A stretch of 64,000 nt of DNA from Catonia carolina (lineage: Eukaryota; Arthropoda; Insecta; Hemiptera; Achilidae), in NCBI GenBank assembly GCA_035578175.1, contig JAQMRL010000016.1:3411501-3475500 (forward strand), given 5' to 3'. Position numbers and translations under genes: made by a program. Shown here one piece after another: positions 1-14,000 of this stretch (the stretch's first letter is position 1; each line of letters starts with the position of its first letter). The notes below the pieces were generated by a model. It searched no databases. It had not been told where the DNA came from and saw nothing but the letters and a program-made list of their open reading frames with translations.

Positions 1-170
1 AGGGACTGGCGAGACGTGTGACATGTTGCACTATCTCGCTGGAAAAAATTGTACTCTATAATAATATAAATTGTACTATAAAGGCCAGTCGATCACATCG
101 TGATCATTGCTGCCAATACAGCATATGAAAATTACTCGAGCGGCGGGCTACTTTTAAATGAATCACCCAG
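1..170. mobile_element. End of a GGGTGATT-ended DNA element (cut by window edge)
   Basis: The stretch ends in GAATCACCCAG followed by TA, which mirrors the CTGGGTGATT start of the next element at 180. It therefore looks like the right end of an R6/IS630-like element whose body lies outside the window. No ORF is visible. Confidence 0.4.
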
Positions 171-179
171 TATAAAGTA

Positions 180-1060
180 CTGGGTGATTACAAATGAAAT
201 AGACATTTTCAGTAGCCTCTAAAAAATTAAACTGGTGTATTTGAATACAGTAAATGACATACGTTAACAGGGAATTTTTTGAAATTTATGTTGGTATAAC
301 GTTTGAAAATGACACCTAATAAATAACAGTTAGTGGAAAATTTAAATATCAGTAATAAAGTCTTACGTAAAAAGTTTAGTATGGAGTTGCAGGATTGTGT
401 TGAAAATGATGATGCCTTCTTTCATCGCTTAATTTTCAGTGATGAATGTACGTTTCGCATTAGTGGAAAAGTTAATAGACATAATGTAAGAGAATATGAA
501 GCACAGAAAACCCAAGAGCAAGTTTACAACATATAAGCAAATCCCCTAATGTGAACATACTTTGCACTGTATCACATGAAAAGGTTTATGGGTCGTTTTT
601 GTTTTTTATGAAGTGTCTGTAACCGGAGTAATTTATTTGGACATGTTATATGAATGACTAATTCCTCAACTCCAGGAAGATAGTGACAACTTCATTTTTG
701 TACAAGATGGCGTTCCGCCTCAATGGCACTCACAGATAAAATATTATCTGGATGAACACCTTTCTGGACCATAGATTGGCCGTATAAGTGAGGAAAATAT
801 GGTGTACAAGCGTTGGCCACATCACAGTCCAGATTTAACACCATGTGACTACTTTTTATGAGGTCATGTAAAAGACAAAGTTTTTGTATCACCCTTTCTT
901 GTCGATATCGATGATTTAAAACAACGCATAACAAAAATGCTCTCGCTATAGTTGACCACCATATGCTTGCATGTCTATGGGAAGAATTCGACAACTGTGT
1001 TGATATCTGTCGTGTTACAAACGGTGCACACACTGAATATTTATGAATAAAAACCTAATG
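180..1060 (+). pseudogene. Degraded DDE transposase (IS630/Tc1/mariner superfamily)
   Basis: A TA-flanked end (CTGGGTGATTAC) opens at 180. From about 369, three-frame translation gives a recognisable DDE transposase C-terminal half. It contains FSDECTFRISGKVNRHNVR (first catalytic Asp region), then VYGSF, FVQDGVPPQ (second Asp) and WPHHSPDLTPCDYF (third acidic position, followed by FL and a stop where Trp is expected). Reading frames shift and stops interrupt it several times, so it is dead. This transposase type is widespread in insect genomes. The right end is not found before the R2 MITE at 1140, so the element is probably truncated. Its GGGTGATT end resembles those of the R6 foldback elements, which it may once have mobilised (inference). 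Confidence 0.75.
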
Positions 1061-1139
1061 AATTCTTGTACATAATCATGTCAAGTTATCATCTTAACTT
1101 TTAAAAAATACATTTTCTATAAGCTATCAAAAGTGTCTA

Positions 1140-1486
1140 CAGTCCAGCCTTTCTTAGTTTGCTCCTAATGTAAACAAACAATGACGTCACTGAGCATGCG
1201 CATTATATCAAAATTTGTACACGCTGGTTAAAAAGTAACTACAAAATACTTTCAAAAGTATTTAAATACAAAATACTTTTTAAAGTATTTTTCTAAATGA
1301 AATTGTTAAGCTTACATCACATCATGACTGATGTTTTTAGTACTTTAAGTACTTATAATTTATATCATAGTTAACTTAATAGGAATACGACATCCGTAAA
1401 ATGGCAGACTCTAGCGTGCACCCTGTAGTAGGTGGCTTTTGTTTGTTGACAAAAGGAGGAGGAGCAAACTAACAACGGCTCAACTG
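1140..1486 (+). mobile_element. R2 MITE, copy 1 (TA target site)
   Basis: An element of about 345 bp with ends CAGTCCAGCC...TTAGTTTGCTCC and GGAGCAAACTAA...CTCAACTG, flanked by TA on both sides. It has no ORF. The interior carries the palindromic AAAGTATTTAAATAC/AAATACTTTT block seen in all six R2 copies of the window. The TA target site and CAGT ends suggest mobilisation by a Tc1/mariner/pogo-type transposase. Confidence 0.8.
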
Positions 1487-1602
1487 TACTTCATTTGTAA
1501 TCACTCGGTATACTAATTGAAAGGGAACATTATGGTTAACTAACAGTGCAATTGCAAAAAAGTAAATATAGTGTAATTATATAATAGTAAAATATAGTGT
1601 AA

Positions 1603-1700
1603 GTATAGTCTCACTCTTGAGGTTGGTAGCACTGTCAAATTTCTCTTCCCATCCTCACAGCCGATCCATACGCAAAAGGCATTCTAGTGACTCACTATTT
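1603..1700 (+). repeat. R7 fragment (right end)
   Basis: Similar to the right-hand 100 bp of R7 (compare 4231-4316): GTCTCACT...TTGAGGTTGG, then GCAAAAGGCA. The rest of the element is absent. Confidence 0.6.
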
Positions 1701-1927
1701 ATAATATTATTTTTTTCTAAATATACTTTTCCCATCTCTCACTGTCATGTTAAAATAGTATCCACCTTCGAGTACACACATGTAATTGTTAACTTGTAAC
1801 TGATAACTCATCCCATTATAAATTCACTATTTTTACAACTATTTAAAAGAACAACAACAAGTGCAGCTAGACCATATATATGTAAAAATTAATAAATAAT
1901 TAAAAAATAAATGAGTAACGACTTTAC

Positions 1928-2082
1928 CTCAGGTGTGCCGGTGTAATTATCCAATTCTTGTTGAAGTTTCGCAACTTCGGCCGGTATAAGCTGAACGAAA
2001 AATTTCGAGCGATTCTCTACGGACGTCACATGAGCCAGTAAAATCTGATCGAGCAGCAAATGCAAATCCACTGTCGTGTACG
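1928..2082 (-). CDS. Tudor gene exon 15 (start of Tudor domain e)
   Basis: 155 nt, entered in phase 1 after acceptor TTTGCAG and leaving in phase 0 at donor GTAAAGTC. It encodes AYTTVDLHLLLDQ, then the typical start of an extended Tudor domain (ILLAHVTSVENRSKFFVQL, similar in layout to exons 3 and 9) and a short helix that ends in TGTPE. The domain core must lie beyond the left edge of the window. Confidence 0.88.
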
Positions 2083-5000
2083 CTGCAAATTACACAAACA
2101 AAATTACGTTTTACAAAATAACACAGGATGACTCACCAACTCACAGACTGACTCATCGTAACCAATAACAACACAAACTGCTTGAAATCGTAACCATGTG
2201 CCTCTTTTTAACTACAGATATCCAATCAGCTAATTTTCGTCAATTTTTCCACTTCACACACTAAAGACAGTACTTTTTCAAACTTTTGTGTGCAATTTTT
2301 TATTGCCCACAACAGGCAGGTGGAGTGTCAACTTATTTTCACTTCATCTGCTAGTTCCAGGGCTACAAAAAAATAGTTCCCTTTCTTATCACATGGTCAG
2401 TCAATTGTCTAATATATAAAATTCTTGTGTCACAGTGTTAGTTGCCACACTCCTCCGAAACAAATTTAACGATTTTGATGAAATTTTATATGTACACTTG
2501 GTAGGTCTGAGAATACGCTTTTATCTATTATTTAAACCCCTAAGTGGCAAGGGTGGTCTACCTGAAAAAATGTTTTTTATATTTTTTGGACAAAATTTTT
2601 ATTTTTTTTTAATGTGGCATTAAAAAATACATACACTCCTAAATTTCCACCCTTCTACGATCAACCCCTATTTTTTTATAGCAATATTAGTAATTTAATA
2701 ATTTTCTACTCTCGGCGGTCGATAACTGATCAGTTATTACTGCCAGGCATCCACCAGTGTCACTCTCACTTCGTAAACAGCACAGAGTAGGGATGAGAAC
2801 AAAGCCAATTTCCGGTCTTTCTCACACAATAAGCTTTCTCTCACTCCCTATACTGTTTTCGGCCATTATTATTGTTTGTGCATCGATCGTAGTAGTGACG
2901 TTTACAATTATCATTTACTTTGGCATTAGTTGTTTTTTGTTTTATGTCTAACTGCTCAGCAATTTCTGCTAATACAGCCGGTGGATAATGATGGTGATGA
3001 AAAAATGCCAGACCTGACTGGGAATCAAACCTGGTACCCTAGCGTAGAAACCACTTGCGTTAACCACTACGCTAGCGGGCCTTAGATATAAAAAAATAAA
3101 TTTAATATTTTCCATAAAAACATGTTTTCTGTTCTTGGGCGTAGCAACACGCGCCGGGTACCGCTGGTATAGTGATATAAAATAAGAGGTAAGAGGGTGT
3201 TTTTATTAACCTGTTATCACGATAACTGGCTCAATCCAGTAACCGTGTTATTAATCTGTTATGTCAAGCCCCATCACTACAGCGTAATGTACACACTCTT
3301 TGGTGGAATTGGGACTTACGACCAACATAACATACATAACATAACAATAATAATGTTAATATAACATAATAATGTCGTGAAATAACATAACATAACATAA
3401 CTTGGGTTATAAAGTAAAAATACCGATAGTCCTGGCAATTCCTTTGTAACTGGAGTAGACTGTAATAATATAAACCTGAAAACTCCAATACTCGGGGTAC
3501 ATTATGTGAAATGAGACCACATATCAACGACTATAGCAAGTAATATTACATGGAAAGGTATAGTCACTTAAATCACGAGTTTGCCCTTGTTTGCAACGAG
3601 GGGTAAAGGGAGAAAAACATCAGTGCACATGCACGACTGGTTTAATTTTAGTACGACAAACGTAACAACTTCCTTATACTATACCCAGAGCACATACAGT
3701 ATATCGCGGAACCTTTTGTAGGATAACTGTTTGTTAAAGAAATGTCGGTTTCTCAAAAACATGGTCAAACTATTCAGTGTTGAACGAAATCTAATATGCA
3801 AAGTAATAAAATGTTATAAAGTTGAAGCTAAACAAAAATGCCTATCCGTGCCTCTAAACAAAAGCTGTGAGCGAGCGGCTAACTACTGTGATGTTTCTCT
3901 TTCCACAATTCGCAAAATAAAGAAGGAAATTAAGGACGTGAAGAAGCTATTCTTTAACAGTTTTATTGACACCTGGTAAAACACAGAAAATGGTTAGGTA
4001 GATACTAGAGAGACTGATAATGAAAACGCCAGTGACAGCAATAGTAAAGAAGGCGATTCATTCGTAATTACAGTAAATCAAACATTTCTAGTCATGTAAT
4101 TAAGCTATAGGCAATATTACATGTCATATTTATTCCTTATATGTAAGGTTTAAGAAGAAAACATTTTCTCAGAATAAACCACAGCTTACAAAATTTATGT
4201 AGAAACTGCATGGTAGTGAAATGTACGATTAGTGTCTCACTGTTGAGGTTGGCAGCACTGCAAATATTCCACTTCCCTTCCTCATAGCCCATACATACGC
4301 AAAAGGCAATCTCGTGACTTCAGTATCTATACCTGAGAAGAGGGGAGTGGGAAAAATAATCTCTTAGGAACTAGTACTCTTGACTATGACACTGTCAAAA
4401 CAATTATGATATCTAATACGGTTATCAACATCCCAATAGGACAGCAACTAAAAATTTAAAAAAACCTTACCACTTTCTGTTGGAAGATCGTACGAAACAC
4501 CATCGGAAACAGCGAATCCGTTATCGATAAGTAAACTGCTGACCGGCACGTCTTCCTGATTTCTAAGCGAAACGATAAAGTTACCGTTTTCACCCTGCGA
4601 CAGTACACTGCACTTATACGAATCGCCTTCAAAGTACGATTCCATTTTTGACGTGCCTACTTTCGGCCATTCTTCGATCGGACTGACTCCCGCCAAACTG
4701 CAGGCTATCGCTTGGCAAGGCATTACGCGATATTCAGACTTCACATTGTATATAGACTGTTTGTTCACCTTTTCACTGTTACCGTAGTCGACAAAATACA
4801 CCAATGGGTCTGAAACACAGATACATCAACATAAATTAATAATTCATCGCCAAACATTTTCAAATAATAATAACAATTATGTTTACAAACGTCAAATCAT
4901 TAATGCATCAACATCTGCCCATCCGAAAAGTCAATGCCATCTACAAACTTAGAAAAATCTTTCATATCTGGAGTTCCAAACAAGGCAAAATTTAACAATC

Positions 5001-8000
5001 TACTAATCATGCTGCAAAATTAAATTCACTTATTTACGTTGTAAAGGTTGAAATTTTACTAGCTGCTGTCAGCAAACATCATAGTTGTTAACGCCATTTG
5101 CACCTGGGTCAAAAAATGGTTACTTTCTTCTGGTCATTTATGTTCTTATTGCACGCACTATCTTGCGGTTTTCATCATAATTACCAACTATACTATTTTT
5201 CAAGGCTGATGAGCTCTGAACGTTTGCATTGCCCCCTACCAATTTTATAGCTAGTCAATGACTTGCCAGCAACATTGCCAATACTTGCTCTCGTAGCTCT
5301 GTTATATATTTTGTCAGCCATTTTTTTTGTCTTTCAATAACAATTATAAACTATAAACATACAATCGGCTGATTATTATAAAGTATTGCATGTTAACGTA
5401 CTCTATAATCGATGTGTTCAGTACGAGATGCAAGACTTGACTGAACTATTGCAGGTCTTATATGCATGCAAGTGTAATGTTTGTCAGGTACAATGTGACA
5501 ACGCTGGCAGTTGTTCCGATTGGTCTAAACATGTGGAACAGCAAAAGCTCATCATCCACCGTGAAAAGCATATGAAATCCTGTACTGTGTTACCCCCCAC
5601 CTAATTCCCACTCTTTCATATAAGCTGTTGGCTTCTGTAGTGAGCGTATGCTATCACTTCCAGGCTATTCCAGCAGACGATGTCTGGATATGCTTAGGAT
5701 TTTCAACGTACTTACGACTATTCTGAACAAGGCTTTCTGAACTCTATGTTTATTTATATGCTTTTACGTTTACGTGCAATGTTAATGCTTACTACGATCT
5801 AGTGCTTTTGACGATTCAAACGGGCCTCCCGCCAGCTGCTTCAACGTTCAACGTAATCTATGCTTTGGGATTCCTGGTAAGTGGCTGCTTATGTGTATAC
5901 TGTATAAGCTAATTGCATTGGTGAATTCCATTCTGTTTTATTCCTGCATTCCCTGTTTGTTCGTTTGTGCAATTTTACAGTCACATCACGTTTTCCACCA
6001 TAATATCATACATTTGTTACTGCTAAACGATTCAATTGTGGGCGTCGACCTCCTTAAAATTATCCTAGTCCTCCTATTTAATCGCATTTAAACGGGTTAT
6101 TAAAAAATTGTCATCAAATTTCCAAGCCTGGCTAATATGCTTTTCACTGTTGATGAGCTCAGCTGTTCCACACATTTAAAACAATCAGAACGTTTGCCAG
6201 CATTGCCAGATTGTACCTGACAAACATTAAGCGCGCATGCGTATAACAGCCGCAATAGTTCACTCTCGTCTTGCATCTCATACTGAACACATTGATTAGA
6301 GAGCACGTTGACATGCAATACTTTATAATATAATCAGCTGATTGTATGTTTATAGGTTATAATTGTTATTAAAAGACCAAAAAAAATGGCCGATGAAATA
6401 TTTAACAGAGCTACAAGAGCAAATATTGGCAACGTTGCTGGCAAGTCGTTGGCAAGCTATAAAGTGGGTAGGGGGCACTACAAATGTTCAAGGCTCATCA
6501 GCCATAGAACAACAGTATAGTCTTAACATTAGTTGTAGCGGTTTTTCCCCGTTGCACTAGAAACTTGAGGTTTACTAGTTGCTCCATCTTAAAACTGCAC
6601 TTTCTTCCAACAAGAAGCTGGTACAAGTACTTGAACAGGTGACTGCTACCGTAAAACTGAACGACATACAACTGTGCCCACCACGGACAAGGTCAGGGAA
6701 GTATCAACAGACACAGACATGTTCAAACCTGCTGTGGCACGCTCGCTATTTGCTGGTAGCAGCACCAGTCTGGTTATTCAATTGCCACACCTTGCATTGA
6801 CTAAACAAAAACAACTAACCTTATCTGTTGCTTGCCGCGTGCTTGTATTAGTTTTATTACAGAATATTGGTTTCAATTTTTGTTTTATTATGATTGAAAG
6901 AATTACAATAGTTTTAGAACTGTTAATTTTCTTAAATATACTTATAAAAATGTCATTTATAATAAAAAAATTTAAAAAATTGGTGTGAAACACTCACACG
7001 ACTTTCTCTTACCAATGCAAATAATGAACAATATAACCTAACATTAGTAATAAACAAAAACCAACCTCAAAAACATAACCTTATTTTAATCATGAGTGAA
7101 AGATGTAAAATGAAAATCAACTTCAGTTTGGCTTAAAAATACGTAAAATCACTTGTCCACGCTAAACTAGGCTCTGTAGAGAAAAATGCTGTAAATAACA
7201 GTTGTAGGTGGTCTTTCAATTTCCTATAAATTTGATTACATACACTTTTGTTGTGACATGCATGCTAAGACTGAAATTTTAAAAAAATTGATCTTTTACA
7301 TGTTTTCGTGAGAAAAACAGAAAATCGCTTATTACCGCTGAACTAAGTGTTATACAAAAAAATGTACACAAAACAAGTTGCAGGATTTTAAAATCACTCC
7401 AACTTTTATTATATTCATTTTTACGCAAAAATACATATTAAAGTTGCAATCTTAAAAAGACAACTTTTATCGAAAAAACAGCGTTTCCAAGAATTTCAGC
7501 AGACATTGCACCTACCCTATATAGTAAAGCATAAAAAATTTAGTACATGAGGTGATTCTAAAAAGATCTTAGGAGCCATGGACAAAATCGCAAAAAAGTG
7601 ATAAATGACACAAATAAACTATTACTTCCGGTAGACCGATTTAGATGAAAATGTTTGTGTCGAGTCCTTTAGTGGTATCTAACTTGTTTCAAGTTTCTAC
7701 AATGTTCCGTCCTTGAGATATTCTGTTCACACACTCACACAGACCAATCGCTAAAAACGTGTTTTTTTGGGTTCAGGGGGTCTGAAAACGTGTAGATGGT
7801 GAAAACATTTTTCCTAAATATTCATATAGGCAAGAGAAAGTAAACTACAACAAATAAAATAAATATTTCACCTGTAAACATAGGCGTTTCTTTAATTTCC
7901 GCTCTGTATAACACTTTATCGTCTTTAAAACGAGCTATCGCAAATTTTCCGACTTTCAGATCGTCCGACAACAAATGCGTGTACGATCGCGCGTGCTCTT

Positions 8001-11000
8001 GAATGTGTTCCATCATTTCTCTGAACATGGGATTCGTATGCAAAGGTTGTATGTAAAAGAGATGCGGCGACAAAAACCACGTCACTTGAACATCAATCGT
8101 TTCTCCTACAGCCAACGGGAATGGCAGCAACGTAACATCATCCTGCACAAAAATAAAACCACATGAAAATAATTACAAGCATAGTGAAATTCCTCTGATC
8201 TGGCTCGTTTGGGACTTCAGGCATACCGGATTACAGGATGAATAACGGGAAAAACGTGAATTAAACAAAAAAATGACAGTAAAACATGTTTTCTATGTAC
8301 TGGTAACGCAATATAAGTTGACAATCGTCAGCAAGAGTAAGACTGGGCTAAGCGGGGGGTGGAAGTGCTAATATACGTGCTTTTATAAATACATCATAGC
8401 GACAGCTCTAACCATGACATCATGTTGTAGTTTAACTCTTACATTGATTTATTATATTTACAACTACGTCGTTTCATAAACATCCCATTGTATTATTTAT
8501 TGATGCTTAATAAATTATCCTAAATAATAAACATTCGTTCTAAATAAGCCATAATACTAGGCCTAACCTATATTTTTTAGTATTCTTTTTGGTCATCAGC
8601 AGTAAACTGAATTACTGCACTTTGACATTTTTAGTGATAGACTAGTTAGTCCGTGAGTTCCGTCTATGCGAGCTTTTCGTCATGAGTAATACTAGTTTTA
8701 CGGTAATTTCAAAATGTTATTGTATTTTTAGGGGGTACATATTTCATTATTTTCAGTAAAGTTATGTTAAATTGCGATTGAATTTTGAACAATTCACTTT
8801 CTTTAAATAATTACATTACTCCTTACTTATTTAGTGTTAAATGTCATGAAGTGAATTTTATTACTTAAGTGTTTGTGGTGGTTACATTTTGAGTTACACG
8901 CTTGATATAAATGTCTTATGGTTTCGGGTTGGCCGATGTAAGTAGGATAGATAGTATACTGTCTTCCGCATGAAAGGCGCAATCGTCAACTTATAGTGCG
9001 TTACCAGTAATTGCTAAACAGTCGACGTTAAACAAAAAAACATAAATTAACTATACTCTATGAGGAATGATAGGCCTGGGTTTGTACAAGTCTGGACCTT
9101 ATTCACACGTCATACACATAATCCTCATCTGATTGAATGATGGGGTTATTTATTGTTCTCAATTGAACAGATTCCAATGTGTACACATTCGAGATATACG
9201 AGGGTAGGCTGATAAGTAATGCACACATGCTTGTAGAAGACAACTAAATAAACTTCAGTAGCACGCCTGGTGGCATGTGGAAGTACTATTTCTCCTCTAC
9301 AAGCCTGCGCAGTTTGAAGGCGTTGCTTTCATTCAGTTTGTTTTGAGTAGTGGAAGTATGGCGTCGTGTTCTGGTGCTATGTCAACGAGAATTAAACAAC
9401 GCGCTGTTATCGAATTTTTAACTGCTGAGAAAGTGAATCCTAGTGAGATTTATCGTCGTTTAAAGGCTGTTTATTGTGACGATACTGTTGATAGGTCTAC
9501 TGTGAATCGTTGGGTAATAAAATTTCGTGATTGCCAACCTGGAAAAGCCTTAATTGTTGACAAAACACGCAGTGGACGACCAATCACTGCCTCAGACGAT
9601 AATCGTCGCAAACTCATCGATGATTTGATTCAAAATGACCGGCGAATCACTCAACAGCGTATCGCAAACCAAATTGGAATATCTAAGGAACGTGTTGGCT
9701 TCATTATTGAACAATTGGGATACCGTAAAATCTGTGCACGATGGGTACCACGCCGTCTGACAGACGAGAATAAACAGCGTCGATTGGAATGCTGTGAACA
9801 ACTTTTGAAGCGCTACCGTGACGAAGGAGACGACTTTCTTTTGAATATTGTGACGGAGGACGAGTCATGGGTTCATCATTACGATCCCGAAGAAAAAAGG
9901 CAGAGCGCTGAATATCGTCATCCACATTCTCCTGTTGTGAAAAAGTTCAAAACACAACCGTCCGCAAAAAAAATTCTTTTGACTGTGTTTTGGGATGCTC
10001 GCCGAGTTTATGTGACTGATTATCTGGAACGAGGGGCAACGGTAAATTCTGCTCAGTATATACAGACTCTGAAACACCTCCGACGTCGAGTTTGTCGTGT
10101 TAGAGGCAACCTGGCGCCAATAATTTTGCAACACGACAATGCTCGTCCACACACTTCGCGTGCAACTGGAGAGGCTCTGAGAAACCTGAAGTTTCAACCA
10201 ATTTTACACCCTCCGTATTCTCCCGACCTTGCGCCTTGCGATTTTTATTTTTTTCCTCTACTGAAGAGAGACCTTAAGGGTAATCATTACAGCTCGGACA
10301 ATGAGGTGAAGGCAGCTATTGCGTCCTGGGTTCGAGGAAAGTCGGAAGAATTTTTCAGTGACGGAATGAAAAAACTTGTTAAACGTTGGGAGAAATGTGT
10401 AATGCTTAACGGTGACTATATTGAAAAATAAATAGATAATTTGGTAGGTTAAGATTTGTACTTTAATTTGTTATTTACCCCATCTTGCTATTTCTTTTTG
10501 TTCGTCTTCTACAAGCATGTGTGCATTACTTATCAGCCTACCCTCGTATATAGTCTAATAAATTTTTGGTCATTTATGACAACAATAACCCACCGGGTTG
10601 GTCTAGAGGTAAAGTCGTCGCCAAAATCAGCTGTTTAACAGCTGATTTTCGGAGACGAGGTTTCTGGTTCAAATCATAGTAAAGGTAGTTACTTTTATAC
10701 GGATTTTAATGCTAGACGGTGGTTACCGGTGTACTTTAATGGTTGGGGTTCAATTAACCATACTCTCTCAGGAATGATCGACCTGAGTCTGTACAAGATT
10801 ACACCTCATACACATCATCCTCATCTCATTGGGTCATGGGGTTGCTTATTGTTCTGAATTGAACAGATTGCAACGTACACAAATTAGGGATTACAAAAAT
10901 AAAAAAAATTTATGACAACAATGGACTACCATACACAATGAGCTACAAAATGTGGTCATATTTTCTTTTCATTGACAAGCATAATGTCAAATTTAAAAAA

Positions 11001-14000
11001 TAAAACCTTATTAAGTAAATCGTTTACTTTAGAGGTCATAAATAGTTTATGAGTGGAAATGGTATTTTAATAAAAAAAGTGGAACATACCGTGCCAGGAG
11101 TGGTAACATTCACATCATCTTCTGTAGCATTGAACGCTAAGTTAATCACCACTGGACTGCTTTCATCTTCCGTCACATCTCGTAACACAATCTACAACCA
11201 AAACAACAAAGCCAATCATTTATTAATACTCAATTCTCAACGAATCATATTTGTAGATATTTTTTACTTTCTCTTGCCTATATGAATATATAGGAAGAAA
11301 AGTATTGTTTTCTTGTTGATAATAAGAAATCGAGTTTTCACCGGATCTATACGTTTTCAGACCCCCTGAACCCAACAAAACATGTTTTTAGCGATTGGTC
11401 TGTGTGTGTATGTATGTATACAAAATATCTCAAGAACGGAACATCGTACGAACTTGAAACGTGAAACTTAAGTTACATACCACTACCGGACCCGACACGA
11501 ACATTTTCATCAAAATCGGTCAACCGGAAGTAGTAGTTTATTCGTGTAATTTTTCACTTTTTTGCGATTTTCTCAAAAACTGTTCGTACGATATTTTTTA
11601 AAATCCCCTTGTTTATTCAATTTTTTATTCTCTACAGGATAGGGTAGGCGCCATGTTTGCTGAAATTCTTGGTAAGGCTGTTTTCACGTAAAAACGTTGT
11701 TTTTTTAATATTACGGCTTTAATATGCATTTTAGCGCAAAAATGTATATAACAAAAGTTGTAGAAAATTTTAAATCCTACAACTTTTATTTCAAACATTT
11801 TTTTGCATAACGCTTAGTTTAGCAGTAATTAGCGATTTTCTGATTTTTTCTCATGAAAACGTGTGAAAAATCGATTTTTTTAAGATTTCGGTCTTATAAT
11901 ACATTTTAAGACAAAAGTGTATACTATAATCAAATTTACAGGAAATAAAAAGATCTACAACTTTTATTTAAAGCATTTTTTACTACAGAGTCTAGTTTAG
12001 CGTAAAAGAGTGATTTTCTGTATTTTTAAGCCAAACTGAGTTCGATTTTCATTTTGTGTCATTCACTCATGATTAAAATAAGGTTATGTTTTGAGGTTAG
12101 TTTTTTGTTTATTTCTAATGTTTTATTACTAATTTTAGGTTTATTGTTTGCATTGGCAAGAGAAAGTTGTGTGAGTGTTCCACACCAGATTTTTTCTTTT
12201 TAATGTTCACATAGATAATATTTTTTAACTATGATAGCAAGAATATAACAATAATTACAACCATTTTCTTTTTATTTTAATTAAATGTACAGTTCCTGGA
12301 CATATTGCACAATAAATTGTTGTTGTTTAGGTCATCAACCGAAAGGCTGGTTTGAACCTGTAGAGGGTTTTACTAAGTAAAATGAAGAGTGAGGTGGTTT
12401 ACAATTGCCTTCCTCACTGAATGGAAAAGTAAGCTTATCAGCATGCCGGGCCCTCTGAAAAGCACATATTTTCCACTCTGCAAATGACACCTTCACTTCA
12501 TTCACCACAGCGTCTGGCTGTATAATGAAATTCATTACTTTCAGAGGAGATAACTCTGATTAGTGTCTTTTACAGCTTTACTTCTTCTGTTCTTAAATGA
12601 TTCTGTCATTTAATTGGCTGACCATGTAATAAGAAACACAACTATTTATTTTAGCCCTGCAACTAACAGATTGAGTGTAAATAATTTGACACTCCACCTG
12701 TCTGTTAAGGGCAGCACAATAAATTATGGTAATAAAATGCTTTTTGTCCAGTTTAACTTATCGGCATGTATTGACGGTGAAACACTGTCCACCATATTTG
12801 TGCCGTTTTAATTCTTAATAACAACGAAATATTTCAATACGCTTATATTGTTGCACGGTAACATTTTACAGACCTGGTACGTATCGTTAGCGAAAGTTTT
12901 CCTCTTGAATTCGGCTTTGAGAGTTTTGCCTTCAGTTGCGACGGCAAACTCTGTCTGTTCTTCATCAGACCAAGTACCGGTATCTCCGTTAGGTCGTACA
13001 CCGATCAGGCCGCACTTAATCGCTTGCGACGGCAACGTAGCTAATTCAGCAGTTATCACCTTCAACACAAAATTAAATGCTCACAAAAGACAAACACATT
13101 TTCATTCTTTTTGTTCACGTTCCAAAACAGAATTTGTAGACAAAATTTTAGGCAAAATTATAAAGATTTTGATGAAAAATATCGAACCACTACGGAGTTA
13201 ACACTTTGCTTGCTAAGCACGTAATTTTACGGAACGGTGATACGTTTACAACTTGCGGATCACGTAATTTTACGGAATTCGTATTTACACGGTTGTACTA
13301 TGTAATAGCACATTCTTATACGGAATTCAATCATTTATTCTGAATTGACGTACATTTAAATACTAAAATACACCGTTAAAGCGCTAGTACGTTAGTGTTT
13401 TATTCACTTATAACAAAACAGCTGTTGGAACAATAAACAGTGAGGTTATACACATGAGTTTTGTTTTCTCAAAAGAAATTTTTGTATTTAGTTTATAAAG
13501 TATTGTTGTTATTTAGGTCATCAGCCAAAAAGCTGGTTTGAACCTGTAGAGGTTTTACTAAGTAAAACGAGGAGTAAGGTGGTTTACCATTGCCACAACT
13601 GACTGAGTGGAAAAGTATGCTTATCAGCATGCCGGGTCCTCTGAAAAGGACATATTTTCCACTCTGCAAATGACACCTTCACTTCATTCACCACAGGGTC
13701 TGGCTGTATAATGAAATTCATTACTATCAGAGGAGATAACTCTGATTAGTGTCACAGTACACCTCTACTTTTTATACTTTCTATAAAGTTTTCTACTTTT
13801 TATAAAGTATTATAAAAGTGTATAAAATTGTATAATAGTTCAAAAAAATTGTTTAAACAACATGTGAAATGCAGTGGAGAAATTCTTGTTTTTTTTTCTA
13901 AAAAATGTGCTATGAAAAAGTGATAAGTTTTATTATTTTATTAAAACAATTTAACAACTTATAATACACCATTTAAAACTGGAAGATTTGATGTTTCCAG

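Noticed and set aside
5386..6318. Pair of similar 72-aa ORFs beginning MHVNVL
   Set aside because: Both lie in inverted copies of the non-coding R5 MITE; the similarity comes from the repeat.
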